Shown here: positions 35,934 through 46,914 of the stretch, in pieces
How positions within the stretch are numbered: position 1 is the first letter of the stretch
Layout of the letters: every line of letters begins with the position of its first letter
NCBI RefSeq assembly: GCF_002155965.1
Contig: NZ_MUMH01000025.1
Coordinates: forward strand, 33,085-97,084
DNA: 64,000 bases
Source: Allokutzneria sp. NRRL B-24872
GTDB taxonomy: Bacteria > Actinomycetota > Actinomycetes > Mycobacteriales > Pseudonocardiaceae
Direction of reading: 5' to 3'
Position numbers and translations under genes: made by a program
Notes under the pieces: generated by a model
Told to the model about the DNA's origin: nothing
What the model saw: the letters and a program-made list of their open reading frames with translations, nothing else
Databases searched by the model: none

Positions 35934-36168
35934 GGAGCAGACTGAGGCGATCCTCCACGGGCTCAGGACCTTCGGCGCGTTCTACACCGAGTTCACCGGC
36001 CGGTTCGCCGTGTCGCTCGGACTGCACTCGACCGTGCGGACGCGCGAGGAGGCCGATCGGCGCAAGGTGACTCTGCGGAGTTCCGCGGCTATTGGGGGGC
36101 CTGCCCGGGAGTTCTTCGGGCGGTTCGCTGATGGTTTCTCCGCAGGGGAGTTGCTGCTGGACGACTAG
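35893..36168 (+). pseudogene. Remnant of a MarR-family regulator lacking its DNA-binding core
   Basis: The 91-codon open frame begins like a MarR N-terminus (ILHGLRTFGAFYTEFTGRFA, SLGLHST) and then jumps directly to the wing and C-terminal helix typical of the family (REEADRRKVTLRSSA, then GREFFGRFAD-like text). The helix-turn-helix that should lie between (about 50 residues) is missing. The frame is still open, so a short protein may be made, but it should not bind DNA. Divergent from the decayed P450, which it may once have regulated. Confidence 0.65.
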
Positions 36169-36312
36169 CGACTGCCCAATCCTGACGTCGATGCCGAGAA
36201 TCACGGGCTCCTCCTGCACATATGTGACGGTGTGGTTCAAGGCATTGCCGCGGCCGAGGCGTTGGTGCGTGAATTTCCCGACACCGCAACGCATTCGCTC
36301 GGAGGCAGGCAG

Positions 36313-37209
36313 ATGAGCACAACGGGCCAGATCCACGCCAACGGCATCGACTTCGACTACCTGGAGGACGGGCCGTCCGACGGGCCACTGGCGCTGTGCC
36401 TGCACGGATTCCCCGACCACGCGCCGACCTTCGACCGGTTGCTGCCCGCGCTGGCCAACGCCGGGTACCACGCCGTCGCGCCGTGGATGCGCGGCTACCA
36501 CCCGACCGGCCTCGCCGCGGACGGTCGCTACCAGTCAGCCACGATCGCGCTCGACGCCGTCGCCCTCGTCGAAGCGCTCGGCCGCCCCGGCGCCGACTCC
36601 GTCGTGATCGGCCACGACTGGGGTGCCGTCGCCGCTTCTGGAGCCGCAGTGCTTGCGCCGCAACGACTCCGGGGCATTGTGAGCATGGCGCTGCCGCATC
36701 CGGCCGTCGCGCTGGGCAAGCTCGGCGGCGGGGACTTCAAGCAGATGAAGCGCGCGTGGTACATGTGGCTCTTCCAGATGGACGACGCGCCGGAAGCCCT
36801 GCTCAGCGCGCCCGGTGGCGACCTCGTGGACTTCCTGTGGAAGCAGTGGTCGCCCGGTTTCCGCCCGCCCGCCGAGGACATGGCGCCGATCAAGGACCTG
36901 TTCACCCGGCCCGAGGTCGTGCGCGCGACGCTGGCCTACTACCGGCACACCCTCAACCCCAAGCTCCAGGCGCCCGACCTCGCCGAGGTCCAGCAACAGG
37001 TGATGGGCGGCACGAACCCGTTGCGCGCGTTGTACATCGGCGGCGCCGACGACGGCTGCTTCTCCTCCGACTACCTCGCCGAGAGCGCCGCGTTCTGCAC
37101 CGTCGCGCCGCGGATCAAGGTCGTCGACGACTGCGGGCACTTCCTGCACCGCGAGCGCCCCAACGCCGTCAACCGGGCGATCCTGAACTTCCTCGACGAT
37201 CTGCGCTAG
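36313..37209 (+). CDS. Epoxide hydrolase-like alpha/beta hydrolase
   Basis: A 298-residue alpha/beta hydrolase. Oxyanion motif HGFPD near residue 37. The elbow GHDWGA near 103 has Asp as nucleophile, as in epoxide hydrolases and haloalkane dehalogenases, and catalytic His is in DCGHFLHRERP near 276. The cap domain has Tyr residues (AYYRHT, RAWYMWLF) as in epoxide hydrolases. ATG 36313 is set by GGAGG 7 nt upstream; an earlier in-frame codon gives an unrelated lead. No signal peptide. Intact gene next to the decay zone. Confidence 0.88.
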   Translation: MSTTGQIHANGIDFDYLEDGPSDGPLALCLHGFPDHAPTFDRLLPALANAGYHAVAPWMRGYHPTGLAADGRYQSATIALDAVALVEALGRPGADSVVIGHDWGAVAASGAAVLAPQRLRGIVSMALPHPAVALGKLGGGDFKQMKRAWYMWLFQMDDAPEALLSAPGGDLVDFLWKQWSPGFRPPAEDMAPIKDLFTRPEVVRATLAYYRHTLNPKLQAPDLAEVQQQVMGGTNPLRALYIGGADDGCFSSDYLAESAAFCTVAPRIKVVDDCGHFLHRERPNAVNRAILNFLDDLR

Positions 37210-37216
37210 GCAGTGT

Positions 37217-38107
37217 TCACGACGGCTTGATGTTCATGACGGCACGGGCCAGCTGCCGGTCGCACACCAATGTGGTGACCATGCGACCGCGCAGCGCCCC
37301 CGCGACCGCTTCGGCCTTGTGCGCCCCGGCCGCGATGATCACCGTGTTCGCGATCGAGCCCGTGCGCGCTCCGATGATCCTTTCGTCCACCGGTAACTCC
37401 ACGAGCTGCCCTGCCCTGTCGTAGAAGTGGCCGCCCATCACTCCTCGGGCTCGCTCTCTTCGGCTCATTTCCGTGCAGTCCAGCAACATCCGGTTCGAGC
37501 CCCGGTCGACGGCTCCCACCCCGATGATCGCCACATCCGCGCAGACCTCTTGTGCCTCCTCCGCCGAGCCCACGATTGCCGGGACGTTCGCGTACGAGTA
37601 CGCCCCGCCGAGCTTCGCCGCGAGTTCGCGCACCACGTCGTGGTTGCTGCGCGTCAGCGCTACGTCGATGTCCCCGCCCAGCTGGCTCACGTCCACCCCG
37701 CACCCGCGCCGCGCGCACACCTTCTCCACCGCCGCGCGCACCGAGGTCCCCCAGGCGATCGACACCCGCTGCCCGTCGTCCAGGTGCTCCAGCAACCACT
37801 CCGCCGCCGCTTCGCTGACCACGTCCAGCGCGTCGATCTTCGCGTGCGGCGGCGGTTCTGCTACCACCACTGCGGCCTTGAGGCTCTTGTGCGCCCGCAG
37901 CAACCTCCGCTCCCACAACGCATCCCGCTCCGCCGGGTAGCTCAACTGGAACCTGATCACGCCCTGCTCGCGCGCGTCCCTGAGCATCCGCGAGACGTTG
38001 GACCGGCTCACGTGCAGCCTGTCCGCGATCTCGCTCTGCCGCGCTCCTTCCACGTAGTACAACCGCGCCGCTTCAAACAGATCCGCCCCGCTGCGCCGAG
38101 CCGTCAT
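37217..38107 (-). CDS. SorC/DeoR-type sugar-binding transcriptional regulator
   Basis: A 296-residue regulator of the SorC (sugar-binding domain) family. N-terminal HTH at about 10-50 (YYVEGARQSEIADRLHVSRS, then NVSRMLRDAREQG). The remaining 230 residues form the SorC effector domain with GTSVRAAVEKV near 120 and VGAVDRGSNRMLLD near 190, where phosphorylated sugars bind in relatives. ATG 38107. No sugar operon is adjacent, so targets are unknown. It lies next to the relic CRISPR region. Confidence 0.92.
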   Translation of the reverse strand: MTARRSGADLFEAARLYYVEGARQSEIADRLHVSRSNVSRMLRDAREQGVIRFQLSYPAERDALWERRLLRAHKSLKAAVVVAEPPPHAKIDALDVVSEAAAEWLLEHLDDGQRVSIAWGTSVRAAVEKVCARRGCGVDVSQLGGDIDVALTRSNHDVVRELAAKLGGAYSYANVPAIVGSAEEAQEVCADVAIIGVGAVDRGSNRMLLDCTEMSRRERARGVMGGHFYDRAGQLVELPVDERIIGARTGSIANTVIIAAGAHKAEAVAGALRGRMVTTLVCDRQLARAVMNIKPS

Positions 38108-38209
38108 GCTGCGATTGACCCACCGCCGGTTGTGCCCTCACAAGGCATGCCCGCCGCTTCGTTTTGATCTTGTTGTCTTGTTTGGCGGCAAGGCAAATTC
38201 CGCTCGCGT

Positions 38210-38237
38210 CAGCGACCCCCGCTGGCGCGGGGAAGAC
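38210..38237. CRISPR. Isolated degenerate type I-E-like repeat
   Basis: A 28-nt element with core CCCCGCTGGCGCGGGGAAGAC matches the repeats at 39005-39154 at the hairpin and 3' end but differs in its first seven bases. No second repeat lies 61 bp either side. About 770 bp from the small array, with the Imm1 gene between. Confidence 0.55.
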
Positions 38238-38301
38238 CGGGAGGACGTCGTTGATCACTAAGGTCATGTGGCCGATGGAGCGTTAGCCCGTTGTCTGTCG
38301 G

Positions 38302-38760
38302 TCAGATCAGCCGTGCAGGTTGCCAGTTCACGCACAGGGGGAGCTTGCCTGTGGAGGCGAATTCGGTGACTGCTTTGCGGACGAGCTCGAGTGGGATGGT
38401 GGCGCTGCGGTCGAACTCGGTGCCGTGGCCTGGGTCGAAGTATGAGGGTGGTGCCTCGGCGGGCACATCGGGGTTGAAGGTCTCCCAGGCGGCTTCCTCG
38501 TCGGCGAAGTTGATGGCTCCCCAGCCGTCCTTCGGCGACGTGTAGACGCGCATCTGGTGGCGAGGGAACTCGTTCCCCTCAACGTCGTGCGCGCGCATGC
38601 TCCGGCAAGGGCGGTCCCAGAGGTAGAGCAGGCTCGTCCACTGCGGGTGTTCGACGTCGATTACCCGCGCGACGACTTCGGCCTTCTCGTCCTCGGTGCG
38701 CGCGTAGACGAAGCGGTTGTCGATGATCGCGGTGAGGATCAGTTCGGTGCTGCTGGTCAT
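38302..38760 (-). CDS. Imm1-family immunity protein, orphan
   Basis: A 152-residue protein with the features of the Imm1 immunity family of polymorphic toxin systems: an N-terminal strand with IIDNRFVYARTEDEKAE (about 10-26), EHPQWTSLLYLWD near 37, and the C-terminal DPGHGTEFDRSATIPLELVR and GKLPLCVNWQ. Imm1 proteins neutralise nuclease or deaminase toxins such as contact-dependent ones. No toxin gene is within reach, so it is an orphan, perhaps defence against neighbours' toxins. GAGAAGG lies 8 nt before ATG 38760. Flanked by CRISPR remnants. Confidence 0.8.
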   Translation of the reverse strand: MTSSTELILTAIIDNRFVYARTEDEKAEVVARVIDVEHPQWTSLLYLWDRPCRSMRAHDVEGNEFPRHQMRVYTSPKDGWGAINFADEEAAWETFNPDVPAEAPPSYFDPGHGTEFDRSATIPLELVRKAVTEFASTGKLPLCVNWQPARLI

Positions 38761-39004
38761 GGCTGGGCCTTCTCGGAAAGCTACAGAATGCAAGCGAGAA
38801 CTCCGATGCGGCCGAAGAAGCTCGCCAACGCGTGGATTGCTTGCGTGGACGCACCGGCTCACGTCCATGGCAGTGGGCTCCCACGCCTTGAAACGCGTAC
38901 GTCTGCGGGGTCTGGGCCGTACGTCTTGCTGACGCAAGAGCTGCTTGCAAGGTGCCATCTGGCTCAAGGCCACCCTCGACTCCAACGACCTCGTCAACAT
39001 CGAC

Positions 39005-39154
39005 AGTCCACCCCCGCTCGCGCGTGGAAGACGGCAAGGGACTGGGGTTCTGCACGCCGCGTCACGGACCATCTCCGCTCGCGCGGAGAAGTCCCCTCGT
39101 TGCGTAGTCGCCGGTACTCGTCGGGGGGACCATCCCCGCTCGCGCGGGGAAGAC
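39005..39154. CRISPR. Relic type I-E-like CRISPR array, three repeats, two spacers
   Basis: 28-nt repeats start at 39005, 39066 and 39127, exactly 61 bp apart, so each spacer is 33 nt. The third repeat has the clean core CCCCGCTCGCGCGGGG. The second has CTCCGCTCGCGCGGAG, where both arms changed together so the hairpin is kept. The first has CCCCGCTCGCGCGTGG, with one mismatch. Repeat length and sequence fit actinobacterial type I-E. No cas gene is visible in the window, so the array is probably inactive. Confidence 0.72.
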
Positions 39155-39444
39155 ACTTTTTGACCTGGGGCTTTCCAGCGTGGATCGGTGATTCAGCATG
39201 GGTTTGTGTTGGTGCTGGCCGGGCTCGGGCTGTGTGCACCAGCGTAGCGGCGGCGGTGGTGAACCGGGCGGCTTGGTGGGACGTATGCCCTTGCATGGCG
39301 ATGAGGCGGTTGGGGGCGCAGCGAGGACTGAGTGTCGGGAACCGCCGGGCGCTGGCGTGAGCGGGTGCCTGCGTAGGGTTGTCCATAGTGGACGGACACC
39401 TCGCCGAAAGGTCGACCAACCCGTCCACGGGTGGGTGGCTGAAC
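39155..39444. other. 290-bp gap with no gene recognised
   Basis: Between the CRISPR relic and the furA promoter. Open frames here have random composition. A variant of the iterated palindrome, GTCCATAGTGGAC, is at 39381-39393. Nothing else is seen. Confidence 0.6.
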
Positions 39445-39473
39445 TTGACTCATTCCAGAAAAGGCGTGAGACT
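39445..39473 (+). promoter_or_regulatory. FurA-box and promoter of furA-katG
   Basis: TTGACT (39445-39450) followed by CATTCCAGAAAAGG, which resembles the FurA operator of mycobacteria and Streptomyces (TTGACTCATTCCAGAAA), then GAGACT at 39468-39473 as a weak -10. The start would fall at the GTG 39480, giving a leaderless mRNA as known for mycobacterial furA. Confidence 0.7.
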
Positions 39474-39479
39474 GCGGCG

Positions 39480-42189
<2,710 letters not shown>

Positions 42190-42206
42190 TCTGACACGCA
42201 CATGAG

Positions 42207-42238
42207 AACGGCCCCCGGGTTCACGCCCGGGGGCCGTT
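42207..42238. terminator. Strong bidirectional terminator hairpin
   Basis: AACGGCCCCCGGG (42207-42219) and CCCGGGGGCCGTT (42226-42238) form a perfect 13-bp stem with a 6-nt loop between the convergent katG and lyase genes. Confidence 0.88.
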
Positions 42239-42239
42239 G

Positions 42240-43589
42240 TCACGCAAGGGGTTCCAGTCGCGAGGTGAAGTGCCGCAGCATCGCGGGCTGCTCGACGATC
42301 CGCATGCCTGGGATGGACGCGGCGCGCGCGACGACGGCCGCCGCGGTCTCGGCGACGTACTCCAAGTGGTTGCGGGTGTAGACGCGGCGCGGCAGGGCGA
42401 AGCGCAGCAACTCGCGTGGCGCGGGCACGTCCGGTCCACCGGCCGGGTCGACGCGGCCGAAGCACAGCGTGCCCAGGTCGCTCGTGCGCACCCCGCCCTC
42501 GGCGTAGAGCGCGCACGCGAGCGCGTTCGCGGGCAGCTCCTGCAAAGTCAAGTGCGGCAACAGCTCCGCCGCGTCCACGTACACCGCGTGGCAGCCGGTC
42601 GGGCGCAGCACGGGCAGCCCGGCCTTGGCCAGCTCGTCGGCGAACCACCGCGCGGACTCCGCCCGGTACCGCAGGTAGTCCACGTCGGTGACCTCCAGCA
42701 GCCCCTGCGCGAGCGCGTCGAGATCGCGCCCGGCGAGGCCGCCGTAGGTGCTGTAGCCCTCGGAGATGATCAGCTGGTCCCGGCAGCGCGCCGCGAGTTC
42801 CTTGTCGTGCAAGGCGATCATCCCGCCGATGTTGGCGATGCCGTCCTTCTTCAAGCTCGCGCAGCACCCGTCGGCCAGCTCGAACATCTCCCGAGCCACC
42901 TCGCGCGGACTCACCCCGTGATAGGCCGGATCGCGCTCGACGATCAGGTACGCGTTCTCCGCGAACCGCGCGGCGTCCAGCAGGAGCGGGACACCGTGGG
43001 CGTCGCAGACCTCCCGCACGGCACGCGCGTTGGCGATCGACACCGGCTGCCCGCCACCGGCGTTGTTGGTCACCGTCAGCACGACGCACCCGACCGCGGC
43101 GCCGCCCGCCAACAACTCGCTCAGCGCGGCCACGTCGAGGTCCCCGCCGAACTCCGAGGTCAGATCGGGCAGATCGACCACGCGTGCGCCCAGCGCTTCG
43201 ACGTTGGCGCGCGTGGTGTCGAAGTGGGTGTTGCTGACGCTGATCAGGTCCGGGCCGAGCAGGCAGGAGAACAGGATGCGCTCGGCGGCCCGCCCCTGGT
43301 GCACCGGGATCACCTCGGGGTAGCCGGTCAGCTCGGTGACGACCCGTTCGAAGCGGCGGAAGGACCGCGCGCCCGCGTAGGACTCGTCGCCGCCCAGCAG
43401 CGCCGACCACTGCGCCGCCGACATCGCCCCGGTCCCGGAGTCGGTCAGCAGGTCCACCGTGACCTGGTCGGCGTCGATCCGGAACAGGTTGTGGCCCGAC
43501 GCGCGCAGCGCCTGCTCCCGCTCAGCCCGGCTGAGGAACGGGATCGGTTCGACCGATTTGATCCGGAACGGCTCGATGAAACTAGGCAT
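42240..43589 (-). CDS. Tryptophanase / tyrosine phenol-lyase-family PLP enzyme
   Basis: A 449-residue beta-eliminating lyase. The PLP Lys is the second Lys of SLKKDGIANIGG (Lys248), equivalent to the AKKD motif of TnaA and TPL. Other landmarks: YPEVIPVHQGRAAERILF near 82, VTNNAGGGQPVSIAN near 165, LDAARFAENAY near 190. It would split an amino acid (Trp or Tyr) into indole or phenol, pyruvate and ammonia; which substrate is unclear. ATG 43589 is chosen because earlier in-frame codons yield random sequence. Upstream palindromes suggest regulation by a LacI-type protein. Confidence 0.9.
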   Translation of the reverse strand: MPSFIEPFRIKSVEPIPFLSRAEREQALRASGHNLFRIDADQVTVDLLTDSGTGAMSAAQWSALLGGDESYAGARSFRRFERVVTELTGYPEVIPVHQGRAAERILFSCLLGPDLISVSNTHFDTTRANVEALGARVVDLPDLTSEFGGDLDVAALSELLAGGAAVGCVVLTVTNNAGGGQPVSIANARAVREVCDAHGVPLLLDAARFAENAYLIVERDPAYHGVSPREVAREMFELADGCCASLKKDGIANIGGMIALHDKELAARCRDQLIISEGYSTYGGLAGRDLDALAQGLLEVTDVDYLRYRAESARWFADELAKAGLPVLRPTGCHAVYVDAAELLPHLTLQELPANALACALYAEGGVRTSDLGTLCFGRVDPAGGPDVPAPRELLRFALPRRVYTRNHLEYVAETAAAVVARAASIPGMRIVEQPAMLRHFTSRLEPLA

Positions 43590-43650
43590 GTGCGCAGCAT
43601 TTGCCGCATCGCAGGCGCAGGGCAAGCTCGCTTCGGAGGCAGGCGAAAGG

Positions 43651-43707
43651 CTTGAAAGTCGTTGTCGCACATGAGAAGCGCTTCCAGTTACTTGAAGCGC
43701 TTTCAAG
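43651..43707. promoter_or_regulatory. LacI-type palindromic sites upstream of the lyase
   Basis: CTTGAAAG (43651-43658), GAAGCGCTTC (43675-43684) and CTTGAAGCGCTTTCAAG (43691-43707) share a GAAGCGCTTC core; the last is a near-perfect 17-bp palindrome. Alternating CG-centred dyads of this kind are bound by LacI/GalR-family regulators. Confidence 0.62.
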
Positions 43708-43716
43708 TGAGCGTGC

Positions 43717-44343
43717 TCAGTCGAACCAGCGGGCTCCGACGAACGCCTCAGCCCCCTCCGGCAACCGGACGTCGGCGCCCTCTGCCAGGCGTCGGCACAG
43801 CTCCGTCATGGCGGCGAGGTTCACGCTGCCCCCGGCGCTGCTGCCGTCCGGGTGCCACTGCGCGTGCCAGTCCGGTCCGCGCAGCGCCGCGAACGGGCCG
43901 CCGACGATCATCGCGATCTTGTCGTCCACCGCGGTGAGGAGGTCCTCGGAGCCCCAGTCGCACGCGTCGCAGCCGCAGTCCGGCAGCACCGCGACCTCCA
44001 GCTCCGGCCGGGCGAACGCGACGCGCAGCACCGCGTGCTCGGTGTCCTGTTCCAGTAGCAGCAACGGCAACGTGCCCGCGCGCGCTGACGCGATCTTGGT
44101 GCCGCGGTCGAAGTTCTCGCCCGGCGCGATCGGCTCGACGCGCACCCCCGGCTGCTGTCCGAGGTGCTCCGCCCAGGCGCGGGCGCGCGCGTGGACGATG
44201 GCGTAGCGGGCAGGCTCGGTGACCCGCGAGTACTCCTCGTCGAGCGGTTGCGCGCCGTCGGGATGCGGGTTCGCCCACGACGGCATGTCCAGCTCGTCGA
44301 AGCTTTTCGCCACCAGCGTCCGCAACTCGGTCGAAGTCACCAT
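43717..44343 (-). CDS. DUF6226-like hypothetical protein
   Basis: A 208-residue soluble protein. VLPDCGCDACDWGSEDLL near 118 is a compact four-Cys/Asp motif seen in the actinobacterial DUF6226 family, and WHAQWHPDGSS near 160 is also conserved there. The paired cysteines may hold zinc or a disulphide. No activity is known. ATG 44343 without a strong ribosome site. Divergent from the GH3 gene. Confidence 0.7.
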   Translation of the reverse strand: MVTSTELRTLVAKSFDELDMPSWANPHPDGAQPLDEEYSRVTEPARYAIVHARARAWAEHLGQQPGVRVEPIAPGENFDRGTKIASARAGTLPLLLLEQDTEHAVLRVAFARPELEVAVLPDCGCDACDWGSEDLLTAVDDKIAMIVGGPFAALRGPDWHAQWHPDGSSAGGSVNLAAMTELCRRLAEGADVRLPEGAEAFVGARWFD

Positions 44344-44457
44344 GTCTCCACGATAACTGCATGACCGAACTCCGTGTTTTTGTTGATGGATAAGCAGATT
44401 CGATCGTGGGGAAGGCGTGGCTGCCGCGCGAGCTAGTCTTTGTGAACAAATCTCGCG

Positions 44458-46914
44458 ATGGGTGGGGAACTCGTGCGCACTGCGATGGCGGCGGCATCAA
44501 GGAATCGGCGGGTCATGGGGCTCGTCCTCGCGTGCGCGCTCGCGTTGGTGGCGCAGGTGACGCCCGCGACGGCGCAGCAGTCCGGGGCTTCGCGGGTTGC
44601 CGAGCTGGTCCGGCGGATGACCTTGGCCGAGAAGGTCTCCATGCTGCACTGGACGTTCAACCCGCAGACGCCCGCGAGCAACATCTACCTGCCCGGCGTC
44701 GCGCGGCTGGGAATCCCGGAGCTGCGGGCGAGCGACGGCCCGAACGGGATCACCGCTGTGCGGCCCGCGATCGCCCTGCCCGCGCCGATCGCGCTGGGCT
44801 CCTCCTTCGACGACGAGCTGGCCGGGCGCTACGGGGCGGTGCTGGGGCGGGAGGCCCGCGCGCACGGCATCGACGTGGCGCTGGCGCCGATGATGAACAA
44901 CATCAGGGTGCCAACGGCGGGCCGCAACTACGAGACCTTCGCCGAGGACCCCGTTGTGACCTCGCGGATCGCGGCCGCGGAGATCCGGGGAATCCAGTCG
45001 CAGGGCGTGATCGCCAACGCGAAGCACTTCGCGGCCAACAACCAGGAGACCGACCGGATGTCGATCGACGTCCAGGTCGACGAGCGGACGCTGCGGGAGA
45101 CCGAGCTGCCGCCGTTCGAGAGCGCCGTGCGGGCGGGCGTCGGGTCGTTCATGTGCTCCTACAACAAGGTCAACGGCACGCCCGCGTGCGGCGACCGGCG
45201 ACTGCTGACCGAGATCCTGCGCGCGCAGTGGGACTTCCGGGGCTGGGTCATGTCGGACTGGCTCGCCGCCCCGTCCACCTCGGCCATCGAAGCCGGGCTC
45301 GACCAGGAGCTGGGCATCCGGTTCGAGGGCATCCCGGACCCGGTCAACAAGCCGGAGGCCACGCACTTCGCCACGGCGCTGCGCAAGGCCGTCGAGTCGG
45401 GCGCCATCGCTCAGTCCACTGTGGACACCGCAGTGCGGCGCATCCTGACCCAGCTGGAGATCTTCGGCATGCTCAACGGGGCTCGCCCGCGTCCGCCGAG
45501 GGACGTCGCCGGTGGCACGAAGGTCGCGCGCGATGTGGCCGAGGGTGGCGCGGTGTTGTTGCGCAACAACGACTCCGTGCTCCCACTGGCACCGGGGACG
45601 GCAGGCGAGGTCGCGGTGATCGGACCGACCGCGCGCGAGCCGAAGGTCAGCGGGTTCGGCAGCGCCTACGTGCGCCCGGACTCCGCGTCAGCGCCGGTGG
45701 ACACCATCCGCGATCGCATGGGCGGCAAGGGAAAGGTGAACTACCGGGTCGGCGAGGAGCTGCGCGGCGAGCCGATGGGCGCGGCGCTGTCGCCCGCCTT
45801 CTCCAGCAAGGAGTACCCGAGCGGCTTCAGCGGGCCGATGTACTCCGGGACGCTGACCGTCAGCGAAGCGGGGCTCTACCGGATCGCGGGGGGCCTGACC
45901 CCGGACGCGGTCGCCACGATCACCCTGGACGGGACGAAGACGATCGAGGTGAGCGAGGTCTACGGCGAGGTCAGCAGCGCGCCGGTGCACCTGAGCGCCG
46001 GAACCCACCGCATCGAGGTCACCGGCACCACCTACAAGGGGTCGATGACCTTCTCGCTGAGCTGGGTCACCCCGGGCAAGGCGCGGCAGGCCATCGACGA
46101 GGCCGTCGCGGCCGCGAAGGGCGCGAAGACCGCCGTGGTGTTCGTGCACGACGACTCCTCGGAGAACTGGGACCGGCCCTCGCTCGCGCTGCCCGGCAGG
46201 CAGGACGAGCTGGTCGCGAAGATCGCCGAGGCCAATCCGCGCACGGTCGTGGTGCTCAACGTCGGTGGCGCGATCACCATGCCGTGGCTGTCCTCGGTCG
46301 AGGCCGTGCTGAACACCTGGTACCCCGGGCAGGCCGGGGCCGAGGCCACGACCAGGCTGCTCTTCGGCGACGCCAACCCCGGCGGCAAGCTCAGCCAGAC
46401 CTTCCCCGCCGACGACCGCACGCACGCGGTGGCCGGTCATCCGGAGCGCTTCCCCGGGGTCGGCGGCAAGCAGGTGTACAGCGAGGGGATCTTCACCGGG
46501 TACCGCTGGTTCGACAGGGAGAAGGCCACGCCGCTGTTCCCGTTCGGGCACGGGCTGTCCTACACCTCCTTCGAGTACGGCGCGCCCGTTGCCAAACGCG
46601 TCCGCGCGGGGGTCGAGGTCTCCTTCACCCTGCGCAACACCGGCGCGCGGGCGGGCTCGGAGATCGCGCAGGTCTACCTCGGCGCGAGCCCGGACGTGCG
46701 GGTGCCGCAGGCGGAGAAGGCGCTCGCGGGCTACGAGAAGGTCAGCCTGCGGCAGGGGGAGCGGCGCCGGGTCACCGTGCTGGTGCCGGATCGCGCGCTG
46801 CGGCACTGGGACACCCGTGCCGGCGCGTGGTCGCTGGGCACCGGAACACGCTCGGTGTGGGTCGGCGGCTCCTCCTCCGCGCTGCCGTCGCGCACCGCGA
46901 TCAGGGTTGACTGA
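44458..46914 (+). CDS. Secreted GH3 beta-glucosidase with PA14 domain (DesR/OleR/EryBI-like)
   Basis: An 818-residue glycoside hydrolase family 3 enzyme. An Ala/Leu-rich signal peptide (about 20-40, after RNRR) directs export. The N-terminal barrel has SDGPNGI near 92 and nucleophile Asp267 in GWVMSDW. The alpha/beta sandwich is interrupted by a PA14 domain at about 430-536 and the protein ends in a fibronectin-III-like domain. Length and PA14 insertion match DesR, OleR and EryBI, which cut an inactivating glucose from exported macrolides. Position next to macrolide genes supports that role. ATG 44458 is used; GTG 44473 and ATG 44485 are possible. Confidence 0.88.
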   Translation: MGGELVRTAMAAASRNRRVMGLVLACALALVAQVTPATAQQSGASRVAELVRRMTLAEKVSMLHWTFNPQTPASNIYLPGVARLGIPELRASDGPNGITAVRPAIALPAPIALGSSFDDELAGRYGAVLGREARAHGIDVALAPMMNNIRVPTAGRNYETFAEDPVVTSRIAAAEIRGIQSQGVIANAKHFAANNQETDRMSIDVQVDERTLRETELPPFESAVRAGVGSFMCSYNKVNGTPACGDRRLLTEILRAQWDFRGWVMSDWLAAPSTSAIEAGLDQELGIRFEGIPDPVNKPEATHFATALRKAVESGAIAQSTVDTAVRRILTQLEIFGMLNGARPRPPRDVAGGTKVARDVAEGGAVLLRNNDSVLPLAPGTAGEVAVIGPTAREPKVSGFGSAYVRPDSASAPVDTIRDRMGGKGKVNYRVGEELRGEPMGAALSPAFSSKEYPSGFSGPMYSGTLTVSEAGLYRIAGGLTPDAVATITLDGTKTIEVSEVYGEVSSAPVHLSAGTHRIEVTGTTYKGSMTFSLSWVTPGKARQAIDEAVAAAKGAKTAVVFVHDDSSENWDRPSLALPGRQDELVAKIAEANPRTVVVLNVGGAITMPWLSSVEAVLNTWYPGQAGAEATTRLLFGDANPGGKLSQTFPADDRTHAVAGHPERFPGVGGKQVYSEGIFTGYRWFDREKATPLFPFGHGLSYTSFEYGAPVAKRVRAGVEVSFTLRNTGARAGSEIAQVYLGASPDVRVPQAEKALAGYEKVSLRQGERRRVTVLVPDRALRHWDTRAGAWSLGTGTRSVWVGGSSSALPSRTAIRVD
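45414..45426. repeat. Iterated palindrome GTCCACTGTGGAC, copy 3
   Basis: Perfect 13-bp palindrome inside the GH3 gene, reading Ser-Thr-Val-Asp with the rare Thr codon ACT. Confidence 0.7.

Noticed and set aside
38302..38760. A toxin gene partner for Imm1
   Set aside because: No toxin-like or secretion-linked frame could be seen within several kb on either strand.
38994..39428. Putative proteins over the CRISPR repeats, reading Pro-Arg-Ala-Ser-Gly-Asp-Gly-Pro
   Set aside because: These are repeat translations, a familiar annotation artefact of type I-E arrays.
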